Assembly: GCF_002197985.1 (NCBI RefSeq)
Contig: NZ_NBYK01000005.1
Coordinates: 10,091 to 74,090 of the forward strand
DNA length: 64,000 bases
Source: Halopseudomonas aestusnigri
Lineage (GTDB): Bacteria > Pseudomonadota > Gammaproteobacteria > Pseudomonadales > Pseudomonadaceae
Direction: 5' to 3'
Shown: positions 54,774 through 64,000 of the stretch, piece after piece
How the letters are laid out: each line of letters starts with the position of its first letter
Numbering within the stretch: position 1 is the stretch's first letter
Program-made: the position numbers and the translations under genes
The notes under the pieces: model-generated
Seen by the model: the letters and a program-made list of their open reading frames with translations, nothing else
What the model was told of the DNA's origin: nothing
The model's database searches: none

Positions 54774-55222
54774 GGCGCCTCGGTAATCAGACCCACGTTG
54801 GGGACGCCTGCCTGCTGCAAGGCCCCCATGGCAGTCACAACCACGCCATAGTTGGCGTTCTTGTCACCCCGAATGTAGACCAGCGTGTCCGGTTTGGCGG
54901 TCATGATCTTGGTGACACCTTCGGTCATTTCGGCCAGCGATACGACGCTGTCGGAATGATTTTCGGTATCCACGCTCTCACCCAGGTTCCAGTAGTAGGT
55001 ACCATCAGCCAGCACCGACAGGGTCAACACCTGCTGATTGCTGTCAGACGGCAGAACCTCACTGGATACCTGCGGCAGATCGACCTTTACACCCTGGTTG
55101 AGCATCGGCGCGGTCACCATAAAGATGACCAGCAGCACCAGCATCACGTCGATGTACGGCACCACGTTCATTTCCGCGACGGGTTTGCGCTTCTGTCGCC
55201 GCCCCTGCATGTGCATGCCCAT
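54770..55222 (-). CDS. tolR: TolR
   Basis: A 150-residue ExbD-family protein with one membrane helix carrying the proton-conducting Asp in NVVPYIDVMLVLLVIFMVTAP. Works with TolQ as the proton-driven motor. Confidence 0.96.
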   Translation of the reverse strand: MGMHMQGRRQKRKPVAEMNVVPYIDVMLVLLVIFMVTAPMLNQGVKVDLPQVSSEVLPSDSNQQVLTLSVLADGTYYWNLGESVDTENHSDSVVSLAEMTEGVTKIMTAKPDTLVYIRGDKNANYGVVVTAMGALQQAGVPNVGLITEAP

Positions 55223-55234
55223 AACGACTCTCGC

Positions 55235-55921
55235 TTACTCCTCGCGTGCGTGAACGCGGCGGTGCAGAATGCTGGAGAACTCTTCTGCAAAGGTGTAATA
55301 GCGGCCGATCAGCATTTCCGAACGCGCGGCAAAGCGGTTGTAGGCCACCACGGCCGGAATGGCCGCAAACAGGCCGATTGCCGTCGCCACCAGTGCTTCG
55401 GCAATACCCGGAGCAACGGTCGCCAGCGTCGCCTGCTGCACGGTCGCCAGCCCGCGGAACGAGTTCATGATCCCCCAGACCGTACCAAACAGGCCCACAT
55501 ACGGACTGGTTGAACCGACGGTCGCGAGGAACGGCAGATGCTGCTCAAGCTTTTCCTCTTCGCGCGAAATGGCAACACGCATGGCGCGCTGCACTGCGTC
55601 CATCACCGCATCGGGATCCACTCCCGACTGCTGACGCATGCGTGAAAATTCCTTGAAGCCGGCACGAAAGATCTGCTCCAGACCCGAGTTCTCATCCGGG
55701 GAGCCGGTGACCTGACGGTACAGCTGGGACAAATCGACACCGGACCAGAAGCGGTCTTCAAAATCATCCAGTGCACTCTTGGCCCCGCGCATGACGCTGC
55801 CGCGCTGGAAAATGAGCACCCACGACATCACCGATGCCGCCAGCAGCGACAACATTACCAGTTGCACCAGCACACTGGCGCCGGACACCAGGTGCCATAT
55901 CGACATTTGGTCAGCCTGCAC
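55235..55921 (-). CDS. tolQ: TolQ
   Basis: A 228-residue MotA/TolQ/ExbB family protein with three membrane helices (about 12-34, 137-160, 170-195). Conserved ATVGSTSPYVGLFGTVWGIM is present. The start is GTG at 55921 with GGAG upstream; an ATG five codons on is an alternative. 12 bp before tolR. Confidence 0.95.
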   Translation of the reverse strand: MQADQMSIWHLVSGASVLVQLVMLSLLAASVMSWVLIFQRGSVMRGAKSALDDFEDRFWSGVDLSQLYRQVTGSPDENSGLEQIFRAGFKEFSRMRQQSGVDPDAVMDAVQRAMRVAISREEEKLEQHLPFLATVGSTSPYVGLFGTVWGIMNSFRGLATVQQATLATVAPGIAEALVATAIGLFAAIPAVVAYNRFAARSEMLIGRYYTFAEEFSSILHRRVHAREE

Positions 55922-55961
55922 GCTCAGCTACTCCTCGCTTGTCCATCAAATTTCTGACTCA

Positions 55962-56399
55962 TTACCCGTTGATCTCGGCCCGGGCGGTGTTCTCGAATGC
56001 CGTACGCATGGCTTCGGGAATCGCTCTCGGGCGATAGCGGTCGGCGCTGACGCAGGCGACCAGCACCTCACCTTCACACAACAACTCTCCCGCCCGAGTC
56101 ACGCTCTGGCGGAAGCGAATACTTGCTCGCTTGGTTTCCAAGACAGTCGCAGTTACGACAAGTTCATCATCCAATCGTGCGGGCGCGTGATAACGCGCCG
56201 TGACCGAGTGCACAACAAAAATGACGTTTTCTCTCTGCAGAGCGCTTTGATCAAAGCCCAGAGTACGGACCAGCTCCGTCCGCGCACGCTCCATAAACTT
56301 CAGGTAATTGACGTAGTAGACGATGCCACCGGCATCGGTATCTTCAAAGTAGACGCGGGCTTTCAGCTCGAACGGCGGCCCAGAACGTTCAACGCGCAT
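55962..56399 (-). CDS. ybgC: acyl-CoA thioesterase YbgC of the Tol-Pal operon
   Basis: A 145-residue hotdog thioesterase; active-site Asp in [26 protein letters not shown]. Start 56399 gives the usual family length; a longer frame reaching 56492 would overlap ruvB and add unrelated residues. First gene before tolQ, 40-bp gap. Confidence 0.92.
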   Translation of the reverse strand: MRVERSGPPFELKARVYFEDTDAGGIVYYVNYLKFMERARTELVRTLGFDQSALQRENVIFVVHSVTARYHAPARLDDELVVTATVLETKRASIRFRQSVTRAGELLCEGEVLVACVSADRYRPRAIPEAMRTAFENTARAEING

Positions 56400-56460
56400 A
56401 ATGTAGAGCCAAGCAAGGGTTTTGCATAGTGGGTCTCCTGGCAAAATGCAAAATATTTTT

Positions 56461-57522
56461 TCAGGACGCGTCCGGCGCCGCCGGATCGTCAAACAGATCG
56501 GCTGCCGCCCCGGCCATCCGGGGCGGCAGCCTCAGACCAAAGTGCTGATAGGCGTGCCGCGTGACGACCCGACCACGGGGCGTGCGCATGATGAACCCCT
56601 GCTGGATCAGGTAGGGCTCCAGCACATCCTCAATGGTGTGTCGTTCCTCGCCGATAGACGCCGACAGATTGTCCAGCCCGACCGGCCCGCCATCGAACTT
56701 GTCGATCATGGTGAGCAGCAGGCGGCGGTCCATATGATCAAAACCCTGCTCGTCCACATCCAGCAGGTTCAGAGCCTGATCCGCCACGTCCTGGCTGATG
56801 ACACCGGCACCGCGCACTTCGGCAAAGTCCCGTACCCGGCGCAGCAGGCGGTTGGCGATTCGGGGGGTGCCGCGGGAGCGGCGGGCGATCTCGCGCGCGC
56901 CGCCGTCATCCATCTGCAAACCAAGAATGGCGGCAGAACGCGCCACGATGGTTGCCAGGTCGGCAACCGAATAGAATTCCAGCCGCTGCACAATGCCGAA
57001 GCGGTCGCGCAGCGGGTTGGTCAGCATTCCGGCTCGGGTGGTGGCCCCGACCAGGGTAAAGGGCGGCAGATCCAGCTTGATCGAACGGGCAGCCGGGCCT
57101 TCGCCGATCATGATGTCGAGCTGATAATCTTCCATCGCCGGATACAGAATCTCTTCGACGACCGGAGACAGGCGATGAATCTCGTCAACGAAGAGCACAT
57201 CGCCCGCTTCCAGATTGGTCAGCAGTGCAGCCAGGTCACCGGCGCGCTCCAGCACAGGTCCGGAGGTGCTCTTGATCTTGGCGCCCATCTCCTGGGCGAT
57301 GATATTGGCCAGCGTGGTCTTGCCGAGACCGGGCGGCCCGAAGATCAGCACATGATCCAGCGCCTCGCCACGCCCCTTGGCCGCCTTGATGAACAATTCC
57401 ATCTGCTCGCGCACGGTCGGCTGGCCGATATATTCCGCCAGCTTGAGCGGCCGAATCGCCCGGTCAATGACTTCTTCCTGCTGCCTGGGCGTTGCCGCGA
57501 TCAGGCGATCTTCTTCCAGCAT
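56461..57522 (-). CDS. ruvB: Holliday-junction helicase RuvB
   Basis: A 353-residue AAA+ motor. Walker [13 protein letters not shown], Walker B FVDEIHR, sensor GATTRAG and C-terminal winged helix. Drives branch migration with RuvA. 48 bp after ruvA. Confidence 0.98.
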   Translation of the reverse strand: MLEEDRLIAATPRQQEEVIDRAIRPLKLAEYIGQPTVREQMELFIKAAKGRGEALDHVLIFGPPGLGKTTLANIIAQEMGAKIKSTSGPVLERAGDLAALLTNLEAGDVLFVDEIHRLSPVVEEILYPAMEDYQLDIMIGEGPAARSIKLDLPPFTLVGATTRAGMLTNPLRDRFGIVQRLEFYSVADLATIVARSAAILGLQMDDGGAREIARRSRGTPRIANRLLRRVRDFAEVRGAGVISQDVADQALNLLDVDEQGFDHMDRRLLLTMIDKFDGGPVGLDNLSASIGEERHTIEDVLEPYLIQQGFIMRTPRGRVVTRHAYQHFGLRLPPRMAGAAADLFDDPAAPDAS

Positions 57523-57570
57523 GTCTTATCCATTCAAAGGGAACGCAACCGGTTCTGCACCGGATCTGCG

Positions 57571-58176
57571 CTACACCATGCCCCTGAGCGCACGGCGAAT
57601 CAACTCCTCACTGCTCAGACCGTCTTCCTCGACCGCCGCAACCGCCTTGCTGGCCTCCTGCGGCTTGTAGCCCAGGGCAATCAGCGCACTGACCGCGTCG
57701 GCACTTGGCTTGACCGGCGCATTGGCGATACCCGACGGGGCCGCCAGAGACACTGCACCCGGCAGCGCGTCCCAGGCCTTGAAGCGATCACGCAACTCGA
57801 TCAACAGGCGCTCGGCAGTCTTCTTGCCAACCCCCGGCACCCTGACCAGGGCACTGACATCCTGATGCTGCACGGCCATGACCAGCTCATCAACTTCCAT
57901 GCCCGACATCAGCGCCAGCGCCAGCTTCGGACCCACGCCATTGAGCCGGATCAGCTCGCGGAACAGCTCTCGACCGCGCTTGTCAGCGAAGGCATAGAGC
58001 AACTGCGCATCCTCACGCACGACCATGTGGGTATGCAGGGTTACCTTCTCGCCAAGCGCCGGCAATTGATAAAACGTGCTCATCGGCGCATCCAGCTCGT
58101 AACCAACCCCTTGCACATCCAGCAAAATATGTGGCGGCTGTTTTTCCAGCAAAATACCGCTCAAACGCCCTATCAC
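57571..58176 (-). CDS. ruvA: Holliday-junction binding protein RuvA
   Basis: A 201-residue protein: OB fold ([21 protein letters not shown]), two helix-hairpin-helix motifs ([26 protein letters not shown]) and the RuvB-contacting domain III. 24 bp after ruvC. Confidence 0.98.
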   Translation of the reverse strand: MIGRLSGILLEKQPPHILLDVQGVGYELDAPMSTFYQLPALGEKVTLHTHMVVREDAQLLYAFADKRGRELFRELIRLNGVGPKLALALMSGMEVDELVMAVQHQDVSALVRVPGVGKKTAERLLIELRDRFKAWDALPGAVSLAAPSGIANAPVKPSADAVSALIALGYKPQEASKAVAAVEEDGLSSEELIRRALRGMV

Positions 58177-58200
58177 CAGTGCCTCTCCCTGAAAGTCAGT

Positions 58201-58728
58201 TCAACGACGGCGCACACGGCCGGCGCGCATCGCCAGCGCGGCATTGCCCAGCTGCTGCTGCACACCGCTCATGTGGGCATGACAGAGGGCAATCGCCAGT
58301 GCATCGGCAGCATCGGCCTGGGGTGTACCGCCCAGGCCCAGCAATTGGGTAACCATGTGCTGCACCTGCTTCTTGTCAGCCGCCCCGGTGCCGACTACCG
58401 CCTGCTTGACCTGGCGCGCACTGTACTCGTGCACCGCCAACCCGGCATTGACCGCAGCGACGATAGCCGCCCCCCGCGCCTGACCCAGCTTGAGGGCAGA
58501 ATCCGGGTTACGCGCCATGAACACCTGCTCGATGCTGACCACATCAGGCTGGTATTGACCAATCAGCTCCGACAGATAGTGAAAAATTCTCTGCAGGCGC
58601 TCCGGGAAGGCACCATCGCCCACCCGGATACAACCGGACGTCACATACTCCTGACGGCCAGCCGCGTGGCGGACAATACCGAAACCGGTTATCCGGGAGC
58701 CGGGGTCAATCCCCAGTATCAGCGCCAT
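58201..58728 (-). CDS. ruvC: Holliday-junction resolvase RuvC
   Basis: A 175-residue RNase-H-fold endonuclease. The catalytic Asp in [14 protein letters not shown] and further acidic residues in SIEQVF and [13 protein letters not shown] are intact. First gene of ruvCAB, separated from yebC by a terminator. Confidence 0.98.
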   Translation of the reverse strand: MALILGIDPGSRITGFGIVRHAAGRQEYVTSGCIRVGDGAFPERLQRIFHYLSELIGQYQPDVVSIEQVFMARNPDSALKLGQARGAAIVAAVNAGLAVHEYSARQVKQAVVGTGAADKKQVQHMVTQLLGLGGTPQADAADALAIALCHAHMSGVQQQLGNAALAMRAGRVRRR

Positions 58729-58755
58729 GTGTTATCCGTCAGCATGCGGGCCATA

Positions 58756-58782
58756 GAAAAAAGGGAGGCCCGCGCCTCCCTT
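58756..58782 (-). terminator. rho-independent terminator after yebC
   Basis: AAGGGAGGC/GCCTCCCTT stem (58761-58782) followed on the minus strand by a T-run, between yebC and ruvC. Confidence 0.9.
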
Positions 58783-58804
58783 ACCTGCATCAGTATGCGC
58801 CGGC

Positions 58805-59551
58805 TCAACCCAGCTGTTCCATGATGTCATCGGAGATCGATGCATTGGAATAGACATTCTGCACATCGTCCAGATCTTCCAGCATATCGATCAGCCTGAC
58901 CACCTTCTGCGCCGTATCCAGATCCAGCTCGGCCTGGGTCGACGGCACCATGGTGACCTCCGCCGATTCCGGTGCAAAGCCCGCCGTCTCAAGGGCATCG
59001 CGCACCGCACCGAACTCCTCGAAGCTGGTGAACACGTCAAAGGAGCCGTCATCATTGGTGACGAAATCTTCCGCGCCCGACTCCAGCGCCGCTTCCATCA
59101 GCGACTCTTCATCCGCATCGGCAGAAAACGTCAACTGACCGCGCCGGGTAAACAGATACGCAACGGAGCCATCGGTACCCAGATTGCCGCCGCACTTGCT
59201 GAACGCATGACGCACTTCGCTGACTGTGCGGTTGCGATTGTCCGTCATCGCCTCGACCAGCACGGCCACACCACCGGCACCGTAACCCTCGTAAGTCAGC
59301 TCTTCCATGTTGTCGGCATCGTTGCTGCCGGCACCACGAGCAATGGCGCGATCGATGGTGTCACGGGTCATGTTGGCGCCCAGCGCCTTGTCGACCGCCG
59401 CGCGCAAACGCGGGTTGTCAGCCGGATTGCCGCCGCCGACCTTGGCGGAGACAGTCAACTCACGAATCAGCTTGGTAAAGATCTTGCCGCGCCTTGCGTC
59501 CTGAGCCGCCTTGCGGTGCTTGATATTGGCCCATTTTGAATGACCGGCCAT
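58805..59551 (-). CDS. YebC/PmpR-family protein
   Basis: A 248-residue conserved protein ([27 protein letters not shown]). Reported as a transcription regulator in P. aeruginosa (PmpR) and, for the wider family, as a translation factor easing ribosome stalling at proline runs. Between aspS and ruvC; 60 bp after aspS. Confidence 0.96.
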   Translation of the reverse strand: MAGHSKWANIKHRKAAQDARRGKIFTKLIRELTVSAKVGGGNPADNPRLRAAVDKALGANMTRDTIDRAIARGAGSNDADNMEELTYEGYGAGGVAVLVEAMTDNRNRTVSEVRHAFSKCGGNLGTDGSVAYLFTRRGQLTFSADADEESLMEAALESGAEDFVTNDDGSFDVFTSFEEFGAVRDALETAGFAPESAEVTMVPSTQAELDLDTAQKVVRLIDMLEDLDDVQNVYSNASISDDIMEQLG

Positions 59552-59611
59552 AAAACCAACTCCAGATAGCAGAATCCCCGCCGAGCCAGCGGCACTGCGG
59601 GGACAAGGAAC

Positions 59612-61387
59612 TTACTCAGCCTTGGGCTGTTCACGCAGACGAATGTGCAGCTCGCGCAGCGACTTGTTATCCACCTCACCCGGCGCCTGGGTCATGACAC
59701 AGGCAGCGCTCTGGGTTTTCGGGAAGGCAATGACTTCGCGAATCGACTGCGCGCCGGTCATCAGCATGACCAGACGATCCAGGCCAAAGGCCAGACCACC
59801 GTGCGGCGGCGCACCATATTTCAGCGCATCCAGCAGGAAGCCGAACTTCTCCTGCTGCTCGTCTTCGCTGATGCCCAGCACACGGAATACGGTCTGCTGC
59901 ATGGTCTTGTCGTGGATACGAATGGAACCGCCACCCAGCTCGGTACCGTTCAGCACCATGTCGTAGGCACGCGACAGCGCGGCAGCCGGATTGGCTTCCA
60001 GCTCTGCCGGGGTGCACTTGGGCGCGGTGAACGGGTGGTGCATCGCGGTCAGACTGCCGTCGTCGTTCTCTTCGAACATCGGGAAGTCGACCACCCACAG
60101 CGGCGCCCATTCGCAGGTGAACAGATTCAGATCGTGACCGAGCTTGATACGCAGCGCGCCCAGTGCCTCGGATACGATGCGCGCCTTATCTGCGCCAAAG
60201 AACACGATGTCACCATCAACCGCGCCAACGCGATCCAGAATCACATTGATGTTGTCCAGCGGGATGTTCTTGACGATCGGCGACTGCAAGCCTTCTACAC
60301 CTGCTGCGCGCTCGTTGACCTTGATGTACGCCAGGCCCTTGGCGCCATAGATGCCGACGAACTTGGTGTAGTCGTCGATCTGCTTGCGCGGCATGCTCGC
60401 ACCGCCCGGAACGCGCAGCGCGGTGACGCGGCACTTGGGATCATTGGCCGGACCGGCAAACACCTTGAACTCGACATCCTTGAGCTGATCTTCAACATCC
60501 ACCAGCTCCAGCGGGATACGCAGGTCGGGCTTGTCGGAGCCGAAACGGCGCATGGCTTCGGCCAGTGACATGTGCGGCAGCTCGCCAAACTCGACATCCA
60601 GCACTTCCTTGAACAGGTTGCGCACCATGGTCTCGGTGATACCCATGATGTCTTTTTCATCGAGGAAGCTGGTCTCGATATCGATCTGGGTGAATTCCGG
60701 CTGACGGTCTGCGCGCAGATCTTCGTCGCGGAAGCACTTGGCGATCTGGTAGTAACGGTCGAACCCGGCAACCATCAGCAACTGCTTGAACAGCTGCGGC
60801 GACTGCGGCAGGGCGAAGAAGCTGCCCGCGTGGGTGCGGCTCGGCACCAGGTAGTCACGCGCACCTTCCGGCGTGGCACGGGTCAGAATCGGGGTTTCAA
60901 CATCGAGGAAACCATTGTCATCCAGGTAACGGCGAATGCTGGAGGTGATGCGCGAACGCAGCTTCAGCTTCTCGGCCATTTCCGGGCGACGCAGGTCGAT
61001 AAAGCGATAGCGCAGGCGGGTTTCCTCGCCCACGTCGGTATATTCGTTGAGCGGGAACGGCGGCGTCTCGGCCTCATTCAGCACCTCAAGCTCGTAGCCC
61101 AGTACCTCGATGGCGCCCGACGCCATGTTGGCGTTGCGTGCACCTTCCGGACGCAGGCGTACCTTGCCGGTCACCTTGACCACATATTCGCTGCGCACAC
61201 GGTCAGCCTTGGCAAAGGTTTCAGCGCGGTCCGGATCAAACACCACCTGGGCCAGGCCTTCGCGATCACGGATATCAAGGAAGATGACCCCACCATGGTC
61301 ACGGCGACGGTGAACCCAGCCGCAAAGAGTTACTTCCTGATCCGCCAGCGATTCGTTCAGCTGGCCGCAATAGTGGCTACGCATCAT
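59612..61387 (-). CDS. aspS: aspartyl-tRNA synthetase
   Basis: A 591-residue class II synthetase: N-terminal OB fold ([26 protein letters not shown]), motif 2 [21 protein letters not shown] insertion, and motif 3 [13 protein letters not shown]. The pseudomonad enzyme is typically non-discriminating, also charging tRNA-Asn, which I did not verify here. ATG at 61387 ([10 protein letters not shown]). Confidence 0.97.
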   Translation of the reverse strand: MMRSHYCGQLNESLADQEVTLCGWVHRRRDHGGVIFLDIRDREGLAQVVFDPDRAETFAKADRVRSEYVVKVTGKVRLRPEGARNANMASGAIEVLGYELEVLNEAETPPFPLNEYTDVGEETRLRYRFIDLRRPEMAEKLKLRSRITSSIRRYLDDNGFLDVETPILTRATPEGARDYLVPSRTHAGSFFALPQSPQLFKQLLMVAGFDRYYQIAKCFRDEDLRADRQPEFTQIDIETSFLDEKDIMGITETMVRNLFKEVLDVEFGELPHMSLAEAMRRFGSDKPDLRIPLELVDVEDQLKDVEFKVFAGPANDPKCRVTALRVPGGASMPRKQIDDYTKFVGIYGAKGLAYIKVNERAAGVEGLQSPIVKNIPLDNINVILDRVGAVDGDIVFFGADKARIVSEALGALRIKLGHDLNLFTCEWAPLWVVDFPMFEENDDGSLTAMHHPFTAPKCTPAELEANPAAALSRAYDMVLNGTELGGGSIRIHDKTMQQTVFRVLGISEDEQQEKFGFLLDALKYGAPPHGGLAFGLDRLVMLMTGAQSIREVIAFPKTQSAACVMTQAPGEVDNKSLRELHIRLREQPKAE

Positions 61388-61637
61388 GGTATGGTGCTTC
61401 CTGTGGTCGGCAAATTCGTTGCGATAGGATGCGTTGCGGCGGTACACGCGCAAGGCACCCAAACAAAACGCCATACTATACCGGAAACTTGCCCCGCTAG
61501 GGAGTCCGCCCCGGCATGCTCACGGTACCGGGGAACCTCTCGCGATAGCGGACATCGGAGTAAAGAGATATACCGCAGCGACGACACATCCAGCAGCGCC
61601 GCAGCGGTACAAACAGCAATGCAAGCAAGGAGCCAAG

Positions 61638-62108
61638 ATGAAAATTGATATCGGCATTACCGAAACTGATCGCGCGCAAATCGCTGAAGGCCTGTCACGC
61701 CTGCTGGCAGACACCTACACCCTGTACCTGAAAACCCACAATTTCCACTGGAACGTCAAAGGCCCGATGTTCCAGACCCTGCATCTGATGTTCGAGACCC
61801 ACTACACCGAGCTGGCACTGGCAGTCGACGAGATTGCCGAGCGCATTCGCACACTGGGCTTCCCGGCGCCGGGTACTTACCGCCAGTTCGTCGAACTGAG
61901 CAGCATCAAGGAAGAAGAAGGAGTACCGGAGGCGAAGGAAATGATTCGCCTGCTGGTCGAGGGTCACGAAGCCTGCGTACGCACCGCGCGCAGTATTTTT
62001 CCGCAATGTGACGAGGCCCATGACGAACCCACGGCCGATCTGCTGACCCAGCGCATGCAGACCCACGAAAAAACTGCCTGGATGCTGCGCAGCCTGCTAG
62101 AAAGCTGA
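61638..62108 (+). CDS. dps: Dps-like DNA-protection ferritin
   Basis: A 156-residue Dps protein with ferroxidase ligands in [38 protein letters not shown]. Forms a 12-mer that stores iron and shields DNA from oxidants. ATG at 61638 with AAGGAG upstream. Divergent from aspS and followed by a terminator. Confidence 0.95.
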   Translation: MKIDIGITETDRAQIAEGLSRLLADTYTLYLKTHNFHWNVKGPMFQTLHLMFETHYTELALAVDEIAERIRTLGFPAPGTYRQFVELSSIKEEEGVPEAKEMIRLLVEGHEACVRTARSIFPQCDEAHDEPTADLLTQRMQTHEKTAWMLRSLLES

Positions 62109-62133
62109 TCAGGTCGACAGCCCCGGCAACCGG

Positions 62134-62165
62134 ACGCCCGACTCCGTTTGGAGGCCGGGCGTTTT
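62134..62165 (+). terminator. rho-independent terminator after dps
   Basis: ACGCCCGACTCC/GGAGGCCGGGCG (62134-62145, 62150-62161, one bulge or mismatch) then TTTT. Confidence 0.85.
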
Positions 62166-62194
62166 CAGGTTAGAGTGCCCCGGCGGCTCAAGCT

Positions 62195-62896
62195 ATGAGC
62201 CGCACCAAGCAGCATGATCACAATACCAACAGCACTCTATTTACGGTGAGCCTCTTGAAGACCCTTCGTTATTTGCACCTTTTCATCGGTGCTGCCGCCC
62301 TGCTGGCCGGCCTGTTTGCCAGCGTCCCGTTCCTGACCCCGTCAGCACCGATCAGCTACCCTGGCCTGCTGGCCATTCTGACCGGCCTGATCAACCTGCA
62401 GCAATTCGCCCAGCAGCGCACAGCAGACCACGGCATGGCCGGCGGCGTTGCCCTTCTCGGCTCGGCCCTGCTGATCGTCTCCGCGTGCATCCCGTTCGGC
62501 GCGTTGCTGATCCACCCGATGTTTGCCGACTGGAGCATCTGGGCACTCAGCGCCGCCATTACCGGCGTCTGCCTGCATACCCTGATCGTACTGGTGCAGG
62601 AACTGGCTGCCATTCAACGCGCCCCGCGACCAGCCAAAAAGGCAGCCAAGCCCAAAGCATCCAGCAACGGTGGCAGCGGACGAGAAAACGGCACTGTCAA
62701 ATGGTTCAACACCAGCAAGGGTTTCGGCTTCATTACCCGCGATGACGGCGGCGATGTCTTTGTCCACTTCCGGTCGATTCAGGGCGAAGGTCATCGAGCC
62801 CTGCAGGAAGGCCAGCGCGTGTCCTACGTGGTTGCCAATCGCGACAAGGGCCTGCAGGCCGAGGATGTCACCATTCTCAACGAGCGCAAGCGCTGA
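62195..62896 (+). CDS. membrane-anchored cold-shock-domain protein
   Basis: A 233-residue protein with about four membrane helices (about 27-150), then a basic linker ([17 protein letters not shown]) and a C-terminal cold-shock domain with RNP1 KGFGFI and RNP2 VFVHF ([20 protein letters not shown]). Cold-shock proteins bind single-stranded RNA or DNA; the membrane anchor would place this at the inner membrane. The first 19 residues may be too long: a TTG at 62252 is a possible start. Position after dps is conserved in Pseudomonas. Confidence 0.85.
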   Translation: MSRTKQHDHNTNSTLFTVSLLKTLRYLHLFIGAAALLAGLFASVPFLTPSAPISYPGLLAILTGLINLQQFAQQRTADHGMAGGVALLGSALLIVSACIPFGALLIHPMFADWSIWALSAAITGVCLHTLIVLVQELAAIQRAPRPAKKAAKPKASSNGGSGRENGTVKWFNTSKGFGFITRDDGGDVFVHFRSIQGEGHRALQEGQRVSYVVANRDKGLQAEDVTILNERKR

Positions 62897-62906
62897 ACAC
62901 CGCGTC

Positions 62907-63125
62907 TCAGTAATGGGGCGGCGGTGCTTCCTCCCCGGCGTCGCCGGGGATCTGCGCCGCCAGGTCGGCCTGCCGCTTGGCCACCAGCTCCAGCGAGCGC
63001 CGCAGGCGATCCAGCTCAAACTGCTGCGCCGCCAGCGCGTCATTCAACGCCTGAATGGTGTCATCCTGAAACGCCAGACGCGTTTCCAGCTCATCCACCC
63101 TTGCCACCAATTGATCCTGCGTCAT
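62907..63125 (-). CDS. slyX: SlyX-family protein
   Basis: A 72-residue coiled-coil protein (QDQLVARVDELETRLAFQDD, IQALNDALAAQQFELDRLR) ending PPPHY, as in SlyX. Function unknown. Overlaps the HIT gene by 4 bp (ATGA). Confidence 0.93.
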   Translation of the reverse strand: MTQDQLVARVDELETRLAFQDDTIQALNDALAAQQFELDRLRRSLELVAKRQADLAAQIPGDAGEEAPPPHY

Positions 63126-63553
63126 TTTTCCTCCTCAACGAACCCGCATTCGCCGCGCAGAGCAATCCTCACCTTATCCAGAACTGCTTGCAGCGCCGCG
63201 GCTTCATAAGGCTTGGCGGGCAACTTGCCCCACACCGGGGCCGGCCATGCCGGATCCGTTTGATATCGCACAATATGATGAACATGCAGCTGGGGCACCA
63301 TATTCCCCAATGCCGCAATATTCAGCTTGTCAGCCGAAAAGATATCAGCGAGCAACGCAGCAAGCCGATCGGATTCCCGATGAAACTGAGCCCGGTCATC
63401 ATCGGCAAGTTCAAACACCTCATGCATCTGCGCTCGCCGCGGCACCAGAATAAACCAGGGATATTGACTGTCGTTCAACAGCAAAACACGACAGAGCGTA
63501 AAGTCTCCGACAAACACACAGTCCTTCTGCAGCTGTGCATGTAATTCAAACAT
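63122..63553 (-). CDS. HIT-domain protein
   Basis: A 143-residue nucleotide hydrolase/transferase-type HIT protein. Active-site His triad QLHVHHIVR. ATG at 63553 begins MFELHAQLQKDC; an earlier in-frame start adds seven residues without support. Substrate unknown. Coupled to slyX. Confidence 0.9.
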   Translation of the reverse strand: MFELHAQLQKDCVFVGDFTLCRVLLLNDSQYPWFILVPRRAQMHEVFELADDDRAQFHRESDRLAALLADIFSADKLNIAALGNMVPQLHVHHIVRYQTDPAWPAPVWGKLPAKPYEAAALQAVLDKVRIALRGECGFVEEEK

Positions 63554-63825
63554 CCGAATCCGCCTCAGAATCAATAAACTTTAAAAACGTCTCAAACAGG
63601 GATAAATCAAACGCTTTTCCGGTATTTACGCACACTGCGTATAAAAAAATGCACACAAGGTATCGCCATTTGTGGCGCAATATTTTATAAACATTCCCCG
63701 ACAAAACGCTGTTTTTTAAGGCGCTTGCTTTCGCCTTTGGCACATAGGTGCTTAAATATAGAGCGAAAACAAGAGACCAGGCCGCTAGAGCCTAAAGGTT
63801 TTCTTTATATCAAAGGAGCACACCA
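63554..63825. promoter_or_regulatory. divergent promoter region of the HIT and oprD-like genes
   Basis: 272 bp, AT-rich, without a supported gene. The oprD-like gene has AAGGAG 8 bases before its ATG, and TTAAATATAG (about 63752-63761) is a possible -10 region. No operator was recognised. Confidence 0.5.
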
Positions 63826-64000
63826 ATGAAGAACGCAGTTAAATGGAGTACGCTCGCACTGGCAGTTGCCGCTGGCAACGGCCTGATTGCAAGCCAGGCA
63901 ATGGCAGAGGGCGAAGGCTTCGTGGAAGGCGCCTCCGCCACCCTGAGCAACCGCACCGTTTACTTCAACCGCGATTTTCGTGACAACACTGCCGGCCAGA
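63826..64000 (+). CDS. OprD-family outer-membrane porin, 5' part
   Basis: 58 codons seen, running off the window. Signal peptide MKNAVKWSTLALAVAAGNGLIASQAMA, then EGEGFVEGASATLSNRTVYFNRDFRDNTAGQ, the typical N-terminal strand of OprD porins, which take up basic amino acids, peptides or carboxylates. Next to the HIT/slyX genes, as oprD is in P. aeruginosa. Specificity cannot be told from this fragment. Confidence 0.9.
   Translation, partial: MKNAVKWSTLALAVAAGNGLIASQAMAEGEGFVEGASATLSNRTVYFNRDFRDNTAGQ

Noticed and set aside
63546-63743. A 65-codon minus-strand frame between the HIT and oprD-like genes
   Set aside because: It is in an AT-rich promoter region, overlaps the HIT start and has no ribosome-binding site or family match.
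63735-63765. Possible sigma-54 promoter (TGGCAC...TGCTT) for the oprD-like gene
   Set aside because: The distance between the GG and GC elements is one base short of the required spacing.

Overview
The window is chromosomal DNA of a Pseudomonas-type gammaproteobacterium, of the broad Pseudomonas/Halopseudomonas/Stutzerimonas kind. It carries tol-pal, ruvCAB, an OprD-family porin, an NahK/ErcS'-FIST pair, PQQ alcohol dehydrogenases of ExaA/PedH type and a type I-F CRISPR-Cas system. From purC (41.2 kb) to the oprD-like gene at the right edge, gene order matches, as I remember it, the conserved oprD-to-purC block of P. aeruginosa. No species name can be read from the sequence.

Layout: (1) 1-545: mosaic of palindromic interspersed repeats, no gene. 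(2) 0.55-12.7 kb, all on the minus strand: hybrid histidine kinase, FIST sensor, porin, PqqF peptidase, a PQQ alcohol dehydrogenase with the Asp-x-Asp signature of lanthanide enzymes (PedH type), and a ZnuD-like TonB receptor behind a good candidate Zur box. (3) 12.8-24.0 kb: a complete type I-F CRISPR-Cas locus (50 repeats, 49 spacers, leader, cas6f, cas7f, cas5f, cas8f, cas2-3, cas1), also on the minus strand. (4) 24.2-30.9 kb: the rest of the alcohol-oxidation cluster (substrate-binding protein, cytochrome c550, then divergently a Ca-type ExaA dehydrogenase and a pentapeptide-repeat protein), followed by a GGDEF-EAL protein. The CRISPR-Cas locus therefore sits inside a PQQ/alcohol-oxidation neighbourhood. 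(5) 31.18-41.05 kb: a 9.9-kb integrative element in tRNA-Ser(CGA). It has an integrase, AlpA, toprim and DUF3987 replication proteins, several unknown small genes and one lone HK97-type major capsid gene, with no portal, protease, terminase or tail genes. It looks like a phage satellite. (6) 41.2-64.0 kb: the conserved chromosomal backbone.

How parts work together: alcohols oxidised in the periplasm by the two PQQ dehydrogenases would pass electrons to cytochrome c550. PqqF would help make PQQ, and the histidine kinase/FIST pair probably contributes regulation. A near-palindromic motif, CTACC(A/T)ANNNAGTA, or a half copy of it, occurs upstream of six transcription units of this cluster and may be the operator of a shared regulator. 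The CRISPR-Cas operon (cas1 to cas6f) reads towards its own leader and array. The satellite genes form a run of ATGA-overlapping translational units from integrase to capsid, ending in a structured non-coding tail that could hold an origin or packaging site.
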